A stretch of 64,000 bases of DNA from Cyanophora paradoxa (Eukaryota > Glaucocystophyceae > Cyanophorales > Cyanophoraceae): positions 186,001 to 250,000 of the forward strand of contig QPMI01000435.1 of the NCBI GenBank assembly GCA_004431415.1. Direction: 5' to 3'. This document shows, in pieces, positions 12,231 through 22,480 of the stretch. Each line of letters begins with the position of its first letter. Position 1 is the stretch's first letter. Below the pieces are notes generated by a model that saw only the letters and a list, made by a program, of their open reading frames with translations, was not told the origin of the DNA and did no database searches. Both the position numbers and the translations under genes were made by a program.

Positions 12231-12546
12231 GCGGCAAGGTGTGTTCGATGCACTGCGGTAGCTCGCCGCTCGCCAACCGCTGAGCAGGCGCGCCCGCAGT
12301 TACGTAAGCTGCGCGCGCACTCTCCGGGCCTACGTTATCGACTTCTGCACTGCGGGGCGGTTCGGTTTCAGTCCGGGCGAGTGCAGGAAGCTGCTAGCTA
12401 GGTTGGCCTGTGAAGTGCGCGTACCCGGGAAGTGCCTGAAGGCTGAAGCCTGAAGGCTGAAGCCTGAGGCTGGCGGCGTGGCGCCTGGCCCTATCAGGCG
12501 GTTTCTAGGCCCTTTTCAGCTGCCTGGACTCGGTGAAGCGCCGCAT
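12231..12546. promoter_or_regulatory. Shared promoter between USP22-like and F-box/WD40 genes
   Basis: The two start codons face apart across 316 bp, so this region should hold both promoters. No TATA box is evident. At about 12432-12475 the sequence repeats GAAGGCTGAAGCCT-like units two to three times. Confidence 0.45.
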
Positions 12547-15500
12547 ATGGCGGAAGGGCGGAGCTCGCTGCCCAGCGAGCTCGACGATCTGTCCGACGAC
12601 ATCCTTGAGTCGGCGCTGGACAGCATTGGGGCGAAGATCGACGCGGAACGCGTGTCGACGCAGGGCGCGCCGAGCCCGGGCTCACCGGCCGCCCCGAGAT
12701 TGTCAAAGAAGCGCAAGCGGGGCGACGCTGAGAATGACGACGAGCGCCCGAGCGCGCTGGCTCTGAGCTCAGACCTGTGCGCGGGCCGGGCCCGGGCGTG
12801 CGCCGGGCTGCGCCGCGCCGCCCAGCTCACGCGCACGCGCATGGCTTGCAGGTCCGTCGACGCGTTGCCCGACGAAGTCCTTCAGCATATCTTCCAGTAC
12901 ATCGAGGGTCCGGAGATCGCCTCAGTCGTCGCCCGCGTGTGCAGCAAGTGGCGCCAGATCGCCGCCCGCGGGTGATACGCTCGCCGCGCGTCCCCTCGAC
13001 CTTTCCCGACGCCCCCGCGCTCAGGTCTCTGTGGCGCGCGGTGTACTTGCGCCGCTGGTTGCGCGTGGGTTACTACCAGGCGCGCCCCGCACCGTTCGCG
13101 CCCCCCCGCGTGCTTCGCTGAGCGCCGGCGGCAGATTGGGGTGCGGGGGCTGGGCGTCTGCGTGCGGGGCCTGCCCTCCGGCGAGAACATGTCGGGACGC
13201 TGGTCCGGCTGCCCGAACCTCGCCAAGGCGCGCTCGCGCGCGCGCGGGCCCCCGTCGCTCTGCGCCCCGCGCGCCGATCGCCGATCGACGCCGACAGGGG
13301 GAGGAGGCGGTTTCGCGCACGGGCGATGCACGGCCGGCAGAGCTCAACACTATTGACGACGGTGCGACCGATCGAAGCCTGCCTTCCGCGTCCTCCGCGC
13401 GGCTGAGGCGCGCCGGCAGCGGCGTGGAAGGGCCTCTACGTCGAGCGGGACGAGCTCGACCGCAACTGGGACCGCGGTCCGCCCGCCCCCTTCTTCTTCG
13501 AATTCGCCGACGGTTTTGACGCGCGCCCAGGGCGGTACCGGGTGGACTTCCTGGAGGGCCACGCCGGCGCCGTCTGCTCCCTCCAGGCGCCCGCCGCCGC
13601 CGCCCCCCTCGCCTCCCCTCTCCCCTCCCCTCCGCCCCCCCGCCTCACTCCTCTCCGCGGGACAGAGCACGGAGAGCACGATCGTGAGCGGGGGCCAGGA
13701 CGCCGAAGTCCGCGTCTGGGACGCCGACAGCGGCCGGTGCGCCCCCGCCCGCCCCGGCCCGCCCCCGGCCCCGGCCCCACCCTCGCCCCAGGTGCGTGGC
13801 CGCGCTGCGGGGCCACAAGGCGGCGGTTTGGTGCGTCGCCAGCGACGGCGACTGGTGCGCCCCGCCCCGCGCGCCCCGCGCGACCCCCGCTGCTCCGCAC
13901 CCGCCCCGCCCACGCCGCCGCAGCACGATCCTGAGCGCCTCTGGGGACAAGACCATCAAGGTCTGGGACCTCCTGGGTACGCGTTTCGCGCCGCCGCCTC
14001 TCTTTCCACCCCCTCACCGCCCGGGCAGGCCTCGAGTGCGTCGACACGCTCCGCGGGCACACGGCGGAGGTCCGTACCCCTCGGGCATTCTCGCCGTGTA
14101 CCCCCGGCCCGGTCGACGAGGCGCGCCCCCCGTCAGGTCTGGTCCCTCCAGTTCGATGCGCAGCGCGTCGCCTCCGCCTCCGTCGATTCGACTGGCGCGC
14201 CGTACCCCCCCCCCCCGCCTCTTCCCGCCCCCGTACCCCGCGCCGATTTTCGCTGCAGTGAAGCTGTGGGACCGGGCCACCTCGACATGCGTCCGCACGC
14301 TGCAGGGCGCGCCCCGACGCCCGGCCGGCGGCCCCGCCCCGCCTCGCAGCTGAGCGCCCCCTTCAGGGCACGTCTCGTCGGTGTTCTCGGTGCAGCTGCG
14401 GGGGGACACCGTCCTCTCCGGCGGCGCCGACTCCACGGCCAAGCTCTGGTGCCGCCCCCCCGCCCCCGCCCGCCGGCCGGCCGGCCCCGCCCCGCCCCGC
14501 CCCGCCGGCTCACCCCCCCTGCGTCAGGGACCTGCGCGTGGCGGAGCGGGGCGGCCTCGTGCGCTCCCTCGCCGGCCACACCCAGCAGGTCTTCACCGTG
14601 CGCGCCCCAAACCACCCCGTCCTTCCTCCCCTCCTCCTCCTTTCCCCCGCAAGAACCCCGGTACCCAGGTGCAGTACAACGACAACAACCGGCCCGTGAG
14701 CGGCGACCGCTCCGACCGCCGCTCCGTCTCCGACTCCTTCGCGTGCGCCGCGCCGTTCCCCCGCTCTCCGCCTGCTTTTGACGTACCCCCGCAGGGGCGC
14801 CGCCGCGCGCTACGACCGGGCGCTGACGGGCAGGCGCGCCCTCCCCGTTCCTCTCCCCCCCTTCAACCTTTATCTCATACCCCCCCAGCGGGGACGCGAC
14901 GCTGAAGCTGTGGGACCTCGCCTCGGGGCGCTGCCTCCGCACCTTCGCCGGCCACCGCGACTCCGTCTGGTATCCCCCCTAAGCTCCTTCCCCCACCCTC
15001 CCCCGCCCACGCCCTCGCCGCAGGTGCGCGCGGTACGACGGCCGCCGCATCGTCTCGGGCTCCGTCGACCGCTCCGTCCGGTGCGCTGTAACCCCCTCGT
15101 CCTCCCCCCCACCCCCCTCTGAATCGGCCGCAGGGTGTGGGGGGACGCGGAGGGGCGCCCACGGGCCTCGTTCCACGTGCACGTGGAGCCCGTCTTCTGC
15201 CTCGACGTCGACGAGGCCAAGATCGTGCGTACCCCCCTAGACCTCCCCCCCCCTCCCCCTTCCCCCCACCCCCCCGTCGAGCCCGGGCGGGGGCAGGTGT
15301 CGGGGAGCGGGGACGGGGTGATCGCGCTGTGGGACTTCAGCCGGCGGACGGAGGAGGAGCAGCGCTTCGACGGCTCCAGCTGGCGCTCCGACGGCGCCTT
15401 CGTCGAGGCCCACCGCCAGTTCGCCCAGATCCAGGCCCGTCCTCGAGCTCCGCGCCCCCTCCGAGGGCCCCGCCCTCCCCGCCCCGTCGCTGACGAGGGC

Positions 15501-15597
15501 GCAGGAGGACCAGCAGGAGAGCTTCGAGCGGGCGCGGCACCGCCTCGCCGACAACCGCCGCCTCGACCGCTTCCAGCTCGCCGCCAAGTTCGCCTAG
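12547..15597 (+). CDS. F-box/WD40 protein (Fbw7/Cdc4/Met30 class)
   Basis: Likely substrate receptor of an SCF ubiquitin ligase: the F-box binds Skp1 and the propeller binds the substrate. Starts at [15 protein letters not shown]. An acidic/Lys-Arg N-terminus ([13 protein letters not shown]) is followed by an F-box ([19 protein letters not shown], about 12853-12910, continuing [11 protein letters not shown] in the next exon). Seven WD repeats follow, among them [84 protein letters not shown] and [14 protein letters not shown], enough for one beta-propeller. A helical tail ends [12 protein letters not shown] with the stop at 15595-15597. Nearly every WD repeat is cut by a short C-rich intron. 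The intron at 13587-13665 has a GC donor. The gene is tail-to-tail with the RNF32-like gene, 104 bp apart. Confidence 0.88.
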
Positions 15598-15701
15598 CCC
15601 CGCCCCGCCCTCCCCTCTCCTCCGCTCCGTATTCCCTGCTGTGCTGTAATATTCTTCTTTCTTCTGTACATAAGACGACAGGGGATCTCGAGGGGCGCCG
15701 C

Positions 15702-16141
15702 TCAGGGCCCCTCGTAGCCCCGCTTGATGTAGGCGCTCCGGCACACGGGGCACTGCGCGGCGCGGGGTCAGGCCGGGGCGGGCAGACCTAGAGGCCCAGA
15801 GCCGAAAGCTTAAGGAGGGTCGCGGGCACCGTGGGCGACTCGTCGCCCACGGCGAAGGACTCCAGCGACTCGATGCACGCCGTGTGGAACACGTGGCTGG
15901 AGAGAGGGGGTACGGGTGAGGAGAGGGGCTGGGTACCGGTTGGTGGGCGAGGGGGGCACCTGCAGCTCAGGATCGTCCTCGCCCGCGCCCGCGGCGGTTT
16001 CTTCGATTGCCGCCTGCCGCCCTTGGCCGCCCCCGCCACCCCGCCCCGCCCGCGGCCCGCCGCCGCTGCGCCACCCCGGCCGGCCCCGCGGCCGCCCCCC
16101 GCCCCGGGCGCCGCGCCCCCTGCCCGGCGCCTCCTTCGCGC

Positions 16142-16175
<34 letters not shown>

Positions 16176-18019
16176 GGCGGGCCCGGCCATCGCCTGCAGG
16201 CAGATGGGGCAGTCCTCGCAGCCGCGCTCGGAGGCCTGCCGCAGGGCGGCGCCGTCAAGCCGCGGGGCGGGAGGGGCGGGAGCTCCAGTCTGAGCCTCAG
16301 GCGCACCCTGCGGGAGACGGCGTCCCAGTCCACCGCCGCAGCCTCCGACGCGCTGCGCCCAAGGGCCCTGAGCTGGGACGGCGGCGGGATCTCTTCGCGC
16401 GGGGCGGGGGCCGGGCGCACGCGAAGACGGCGCGCGCCCGCGCGACGCTCGCGTCGATGTCGGAGAGCAGCCAGTCGACCGCCCGGCCTGCGCACGCGGT
16501 CAGAGCGCCGCCGCCGCCCTCGGGCGCCGGGCTGGGCCCGCGCGCCCTCGTCGTGTACGGCCCGGAGGAGGTCGTCCGAGAGCAGGCCGAGCTGCGGGAG
16601 GGGTACAGGGTTAGACGGGTGAATCCGAGGGGGTACAGCGGCGGGGGCGGGCCTGCTGGGCGGCCCACTTCTTGCGGGCGCGGACGTCGGCGGGTACGAC
16701 GCCCTTCGTGGCCCGCGCGTACCGCCTTCGGGCGAGGAACCCCCGCACGACCGCCTGCAGCCTGCGCCCGTGCTCGAGCCGGCACCCGGGGCGGCCGAAA
16801 GGGGTACGGGGCCGCGGACTTGATCGTGCAGCGCTCGCGGAAGTGCTCGGCTCCGTCCTGGATCACCCGCTTCTGGTACGACTCCTGGGGGGGGGGAAGG
16901 GGATCAGAGGGGGGTACGGGGTTGGCGGGAGGGGGTGCGGGGCGGGCGGGCCTTCCGGCACATGGGGCAGGATTTGATCCGCGCGTGCCGCTCGAAGGCG
17001 GCCAGGCAGGACTTGTGGAAGACTGCGGGCGGCAATTCAAGTCGCACCCCGGACCTGGCCGGGCGGGGCGGGGCGGGGCGGGGCGGGGCGGGGCGGGGCG
17101 GGGCGGGGCGGGGCGGGGCACCGTGGGAGCAGGAGAGGAGGATCTGCTCGCGGTCGTCGAATTCCTCGCGGCAGATCGGACACTCCACGTCCTCCCGCCC
17201 CCGCTCCGCCGCCCGCCGCTCCACCGCCTCCCACTCTGCCCCGCCCCCGCCCCGCCCCTCAGCGAGGCGGCGGCGCCGGGGCGGCCGCGGCCGCGGCGCG
17301 CGCGCGCACCCTGCTGGGAGAGGGCGCGCTGCGGCTGCTTGACGAGCCCCTGGCGCTCCGCCAGCGTCATCTGGTAGTCGTGCGTGATTGGCGGCCGCCG
17401 CGACAGGTCCTGCGGTGGGCCGGCGCCGGGCGCGTGAGCGCAGGGCCCCGCTGGCGGCTTGGGCGGACGCGCGCGCCTTCTTGAAGGTGGTCGCGGGGGT
17501 GAGGTTCAGAGTGAGGCGGCGCAGGAGGTGGTCCTGCAGCGCTGCGGCGGAGACCGACGCGTTTTGAACGACTCCCGCCGGGGAGCTCGATCCCGCCGGG
17601 CCCGCCGGGCCCGCCGGCGGTCTCGCCGCCGACGCTCCAGCGGCGCTGGCGCCGGGCACAGTGTGGCCCCCTGCAGCTGGCGGCCTCGCGGCCGCGGCGG
17701 CGGCGGCGCTGGGGCCGCTGCGGCCCGCTGGCGGGCCGATGCTGGCGCTGCGGGGGACCGCTGTCGGTCTCACTGAGCTCCCGTGCGTGTCTCTTTCCAG
17801 GCCAAACGCGTGCAGGTCCGCTGCAGCTGGCCCGCGGCCCGCACTAAGCGCACGAGCCGCCGCCGCCCCGCCGCCGCTCGCTCTGCGTCCCCGGGGCGGA
17901 AGGGAAGCGTCCCTGGGCATCCCTTCGCCTTGCTGAGTTCCCGCACCAGCGAGACCCAGAAGCGCGCCAACGGGGAGCCGCGCGCCGCTGGAGACACCGC
18001 GGCCGGCGCCCGGCGCCAT
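15702..18019 (-). CDS. RNF32-like protein: RING - IQ motif - RING
   Basis: Probable E3 ubiquitin ligase with two RING-H2 fingers around a calmodulin-binding IQ motif, an order characteristic of RNF32. Visible in order: VSAAALQDHLLRRLTLNLTP (about 17500-17560), LAERQGLVKQPQRALSQQ (about 17310-17370), RING 1 (CPICREEFDDREQILLSC, then CSHVFHKSC and CPMCRK, about 16950-17185), YQKRVIQDGAEHFRERCTIK (about 16820-16880), IQ motif LQAVVRGFLARRRYARATK (about 16690-16760), a helical segment with LLSDIDASVARARAVF, then RING 2 (CEDCPICLQAM ... SHVFHTACIESLESFAVG ... QCPVCRSAY) and the stop at 15702-15704. The start at 18019 opens a frame continuous with the first conserved helix, but about 120 Pro/Ala/Gly-rich residues precede it, so the true start may be nearer 17600. 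An intron near 17061-17119 is almost entirely GGGGC repeats on the + strand. Confidence 0.86.
17061..17119. repeat. (GGGGC)n / sense-strand (CCCCG)n intronic microsatellite
   Basis: About 12 uninterrupted GGGGC units fill most of an intron of the RNF32-like gene (sense strand CCCCG). Equivalent arrays, always CCCCG-rich on the coding strand, are annotated separately at 40169-40206, 49197-49233 and 49820-49881. Confidence 0.95.
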
Positions 18020-18167
18020 AAATACACTAAGAATGCTGTCACCTCATCGTACCTGCGTCTGTTGAGCGCCTCAGCTGCGTCTCTAGGCTTCGCTTCCCTT
18101 CCAAAGGGGTACAGTCACACCCTACGCATGAGCGCCGGCGGTGCGCCCCGGCTCGCCCTAATGCTCT
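18020..18167. promoter_or_regulatory. Divergent promoter between RNF32-like gene and PEX10
   Basis: About 148 bp separates the two outermost start codons, so both promoters must sit here or overlap the 5' UTRs. I see no recognisable core element. Confidence 0.4.
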
Positions 18168-19822
18168 ATGCGCTCCTTGCAAATGCCTGAGACGTCTCCC
18201 GCAGGCGCCACGTTCCAGGCGGCCGCCCAGCCGGACATCGTGCGCAGCTGGCAGAAGGACGACTACTATGCGCGAGAGCTCGAACAGCAGATCGCGGAGC
18301 TTGCCACGCGTGCCTTCGGTGCGCCATGTTGCCACTGTCACTCTTCATTGGCTCTGATCGGCGGCGGCCCGCGCAGGCGTGCGGAACTCGCTCAAGTACC
18401 AGAAAGAGATCCGCATGTCTTCCGATGCGCTCTTCTACGCGCTCACGACCCTGATCGGTGCGCCGCGCTCCCTCGACCCGGCCGCGCGCCTTCTCAGGCC
18501 CGCGCAGGCAACCGCACGCTGGGCGAGGAGTACTGTGACATAGTACAGATCAAGCACGGCTCGGGGAGCCTTCCGGGGACCCTCGTGCGCGCCGCCCGCC
18601 CTGCGGCTGCGGTGCGCGGCGAGTGCGGGCGCGAGCGGGGGGGCGCCGCAGACGCGGGCGAGCCTCGTCTTCTGGCAGTCGGTCGCGCCGTACCTGTGGG
18701 AGACTGGCCTCTCCAGGGCCGGCACGGCAGCCCGCGAGCTCGAGGGGCGCCAGGGTCCGCCCCCGCTCGATCCCCGAGTCATCGCCGCGCGCGTTGCGCT
18801 GACCGGCGGCGCCGCGCCAGACGCCGCGGGGGCGCTGGCGCGAGCGGCGCGGCGGGGGGTCCCGCTGCTCCGGGCCTGCGCGCCCGTGCTGAGCAAGTGG
18901 CACCTCGCCCTCTTCTACTTCTTCGGCGCGCCGCCCGCCCCCGCCCCGAGCGCCCGGCCCTTCCCTCGCGCGACCCGCCCTCGCAGGGATCTACTACCAG
19001 CTCTCCAAGCGCTTCTCCGGCGTCCGATACGTGCGCCCCCCTCCCGCGCCCGCCGCGCCGCCGGTTCTCGGGCCTGAGGGCCGCCGGGGCGGGGCGGGGC
19101 GTGCCGCGCAGATCTTCGCGCGGCGGCAGGGGGAGCAGCGGCCGAAGTACGCGGCGCTGGGCGCCCTCATCGCCCTCCAGTTCGCCATACAAGCAGCCTT
19201 CTTTCTCCGCCGCAAGGCCCGCCCGCCCCGCAGGCCGGGCCCGGGCGCCCCCCTCGTCTTCCTCTCTGATGTGTTTTGGCGCAGCTGCGGGCGAGGCGGG
19301 CGGAGTGGGCGGGGGAGGGCGGGGCGGACGGGAGCGAGAGGGAGGGCGGGGGCGGGGGCGGGGGCGTGGGCGGGGGCGAGGAGGGCTGGGCCGAGTGGGA
19401 CGAGTGCGTTGGGCCGCGCCGCCCCGCGCCCGGCGCCCCCTCACGGGCCGCCGACAGCTCGGTCGAGCCCGAGGAGCCGGGGGCGCCCCCCGCAAAGGAG
19501 GATGAGGCGCGCTCTCGCAGCGATGACCCCGCGCCCCGCGCCCCGCGCCTGCTCACGGGTCCTGCCGGCAGGCCCCCAAGAAGTGCCCGCTCTGCCTGGA
19601 GCCGAGGCGGCGGGCGACGGTGACGCCCTGCGGGTCCGCCGGCGCCCCGCGCCCGCCCGAAGTCCCGCGCGGCTGAGGCGGGCGGGGCGGGGCGGGGCGG
19701 GGCGCAGGCACGTCTTCTGCTGGGAGTGTGCCGTGGACTGGTTTCGGGGCCGCCCGGAGTGCCCCATCTGCAGGAGCCCCGCCCAGCTCCGCTCCCTCGT
19801 CGCCCTCGCCCACTACCCCTGA
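18168..19822 (+). CDS. PEX10: Peroxin 10 (peroxisome biogenesis RING E3)
   Basis: Integral peroxisomal membrane protein. With PEX2 and PEX12 it forms the ubiquitin ligase that ubiquitinates the import receptor PEX5 for recycling. N-terminal exons give AAQPDIVRSWQKDDYYAREL (about 18220-18280), VRNSLKYQKEIRMSSDALFY (about 18378-18436) and NRTLGEEYCDIVQI (about 18510-18550), the conserved start of the Pex2/Pex12 N-terminal domain. Middle exons carry membrane-helix segments (for example KWHLALFYFFG near 18896). The C-terminal RING reads CPLCLEPRRRATVTPCG, then HVFCWECAVDWFRGRPECPI and CRSPAQLRSLVALAHYP before the stop at 19820-19822. ATG at 18168; a second in-frame ATG lies at 18183. The tail LVALAHYP is typical of PEX10. 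Confidence 0.93.
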
Positions 19823-20755
19823 GGCGGCGCCCCGCGGGGGGCCCTTTCGGGAGCTCCCATCCGCCGGCGCCGGGCGACCCCGCCGGGGAATGGAGGGGCG
19901 GGGCCGGCGCCGGCTTTCCCGCGCGTCGCTCGCACCGCTCGGGGGCGCGAGGCCGGGGGCGCGCCCGAGCCGAGGGCGGCGGGGCTCGGGGCGTCCACCA
20001 GACGGGGTGCCGCGGGGGTTCTCTGGCCGTGCAGGGGCGGCGGGCGGTCGGCCCCGAGCGCAGCTCAGCGTCCCGGCGCTGGGTTCTGGGCCCTCGCGGA
20101 TCAGGCCAGGGGCCCCTCCATGCGGGCCTTGCAATTGTTCGATCCAGGCGCACGCCCCGCGCGCGCCGCCGCGATCTACTGCAGCTGGCCGCGCTCGCCC
20201 CCGTGTGTGCTCATGCCCATCCTCTCCCCACCCGCCCGGCCGGGCGCCCCAGCGCACGCGCCCGGCCCCAGCCTTCCCCCGAATATCGTGGGTCGATCGC
20301 TGTATATTTACTTTGATTAATATTATCATAGTAGTATATACAATTCCCCCCCGCCCCCCCCCCCCCCCCCTCCCCCCTTTGAGCTAGCGCTGTAGATTCA
20401 ACTCGAAGTTCTCCAGCTGCAGCTTCAATTGATCAAATTAAAGTTTCAGTCAGTTGCAGCTGCAGCTTTTTTATGCGCATGCAGATCTAGACTCGATTAG
20501 AGATCACGCTTACACACTCCACATATCCTACAAAGACTCTTGGGTGGCCGACGCGTCCTTGCGGGGTTCTTGGTTCGCGGCCCCGCGGAACGTCGACATG
20601 CAATTATGTATAACAACGTCGACAGGGCGCCCACGCGCCTAGGCGTCATCGAGGGCGAGCGCGGCCTGCTGCAAAGGTCACGATCAGCTGCCGCAGTGCA
20701 GCTGCAGCTGCGCGTGCAGGCCGCCGCGTGCACAATCTAATCATATAGGTCCATT
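19823..20755. other. Intergenic region, no gene supported
   Basis: Downstream of PEX10 about 450 bp of GC-rich sequence gives only low-complexity frames. From 20320 it becomes AT-richer, with a C-run at about 20346-20370 and clustered CAGCTG/CTGCAG palindromes (20410-20470, 20690-20720). No splice-consistent coding chain was found. Confidence 0.5.
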
Positions 20756-22480
20756 TCATCGAGATTTAGAAGCTGCTCGCACCAGATCGGCCTCCAAATC
20801 GAAGTCGACGTCGTCCTCCGCGTCGTGATCGAAGAAGGCGCGCTCCTCCTCAGCCTCCTGCGGCGCCTCGTCCAGCCGGCTGTTCGGCTCCACAACGGTC
20901 TCGAGCTGGAGCTCGAGGCGGCCCGGCGGCGTGATGACCAGCAGCTGCTTCAAGTTCGTGTCCGACAACACGCTGCGAGTCGCCGCGGGGGATAATAACG
21001 TTAATGGCTCAGTGCACGTGAAGGACTGAAAGCTTGACGAGGTCTGCTTAGATCAACGTGATCCAGCATAACGCGGCGCACTTCTTCTGGTCGAGTACGA
21101 CCTTTGAAGGGCCGTCGACGTCCGTTGCACTGTCCTGCACATACCTTCGCGAGCACAGCGGGATCAGCTGATAATGCGGTAGCGAAACTCGTGTTGGGCC
21201 GCGGGCATGGTGGGGTTGGAATTCGAAGAGAGTCGAGGGGGGGGGGGGGAATGATGATTAAAATGGGGGGAGGGGTGAGAAGGGTGGAAAGTGGGGGGAG
21301 GGGGCCGGGGGAGGGGAAGAGCGGAGGGGGAGGGAGGAAGAGGGGTTCGCGAGGGGGGTGGGGACGGGGGGCGGGGTGTCGCGGGGGGTGGGGATCGCAC
21401 GTCCAGATGTTGTTGTCCTCCCCGATCCAGAATCGAACAAGGTCCTGCGCATGCGCGGGTCTTCGTTATCAGGATTGAGAAAGGTTCCACACCAGCTGCA
21501 GCAAAGGGCTAGCGCTCACGCCGCCGTCGAATTCCCCCATGTTGTCGACGCTGTACGTGTGCACGTGCGCGTGGGACGCCCGTGAGCCCGAGTAGTTATG
21601 AACATATGTTTTTTATTGATGATCACCCCACGAGCTGGTCTTTGTTGAGCGTCTTGTCCTTGTTCCCGACGATGGGTTTGTTCTGCGGCAAAATGAATTC
21701 ATGATCAGAAACCACGGCTCGATCGCGATCGCAAGCGATTCGCCAAACATCGCGATCGATACCGATATCCAGAACTTTATGAATAAGCTAGCACATTCCA
21801 TTTGTATTACCTTGATCAGTGTCTTTGAAACTTCGTCCCAGGACCCGAGAAGGTCGAGGTGCCGGTCCTGTACATGCGCGAGGTTTATACTTCGTGTGAG
21901 CCGCAGGCCTGTTCAGAGACCTAGAAGCCGGTCGCGATCGTATATATGCTCAAGATGGCGGTGCTCACGTTGTTGACGAGGTGCTTCAGGACCGTGCCGT
22001 CCTCGAGCACGTGCGAGTGAGCGCTCCAGAGGTACTTCTCAGCCGGCTTGTCCACGTCGCACTCCGAAGTCCGCAGGGTCCAGTTGTTCGCCTCATCGAA
22101 GAACAGGCACTTCAGATCGTGGCCCTGCGTAAATGCGCGCACGAGGTCATGAGCTGTACATGTGCCCTGCGGCCGCTGCAGGCAATTGCAACGCGTCGAT
22201 TCGTGCCTGGCGGATGGTGAACGCGTCGGGAGGATATCTGATCGAAGGACGCTGCGTTAGCAACGTGAAGCGTATTCGCATGCATCGCCGCGCTAGGCGC
22301 AAGCCGAGCCTAAGTAGCCCACGGCGATGCCGCAGGACAATAATTTTTTAAATACAGCCTGCAGCTGCAGCTGGCAGAGACGGGTGATCGTGAGAGAGCT
22401 CACAGGTCGCCCGGGTGGTAGCCCGGAATGACGATGTTACTTGAGGGCTTCTCGCAACACCGCTCGACGTGTACGGACAT
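20756..22480 (-). CDS. Multi-exon gene of unknown family
   Basis: I do not recognise this protein. Candidate exons on the minus strand read, in order: MSVHVERCCEKPSSNIVIPG (from the ATG at 22480, donor GTGAGC at 22403); GHDLKCLFFDEANNWTLRTS, continuing to LEDGTVLKHLVNN (about 22118-21970); DRHLDLLGSWDEVSKTLIK (about 21836-21780); NKPIVGNKDKTLNKDQLVG (about 21680-21625); VDNMGEFDGG (about 21555-21525); WCGTFLNPDNEDPRMRRTLF (about 21500-21440); VVLDQKKCAALCWIT (about 21105-21060); and a last exon with LKQLLVITPPGRLELQLE and an acidic stretch (FFDHDAEDDVDFDLEADL), ending KSR and a stop at 20756-20758. The phase between the first two exons does not match in my reading, so an exon may be missing. 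CxxxxxNNW..R and LEDGTVLKHL faintly recall a lectin-like beta-trefoil, but this is weak. Confidence 0.42.

Noticed and set aside
17061-17119. Regular short repeats resembling a CRISPR array
   Set aside because: Pentanucleotide microsatellite without spacers, inside a eukaryotic intron.
21606-21640. Gene end at 21621 from the stop and AATAAA on the minus strand
   Set aside because: Coding-like exons with plausible splice sites continue downstream to 20756, so I kept one gene; an alternative early end cannot be excluded.
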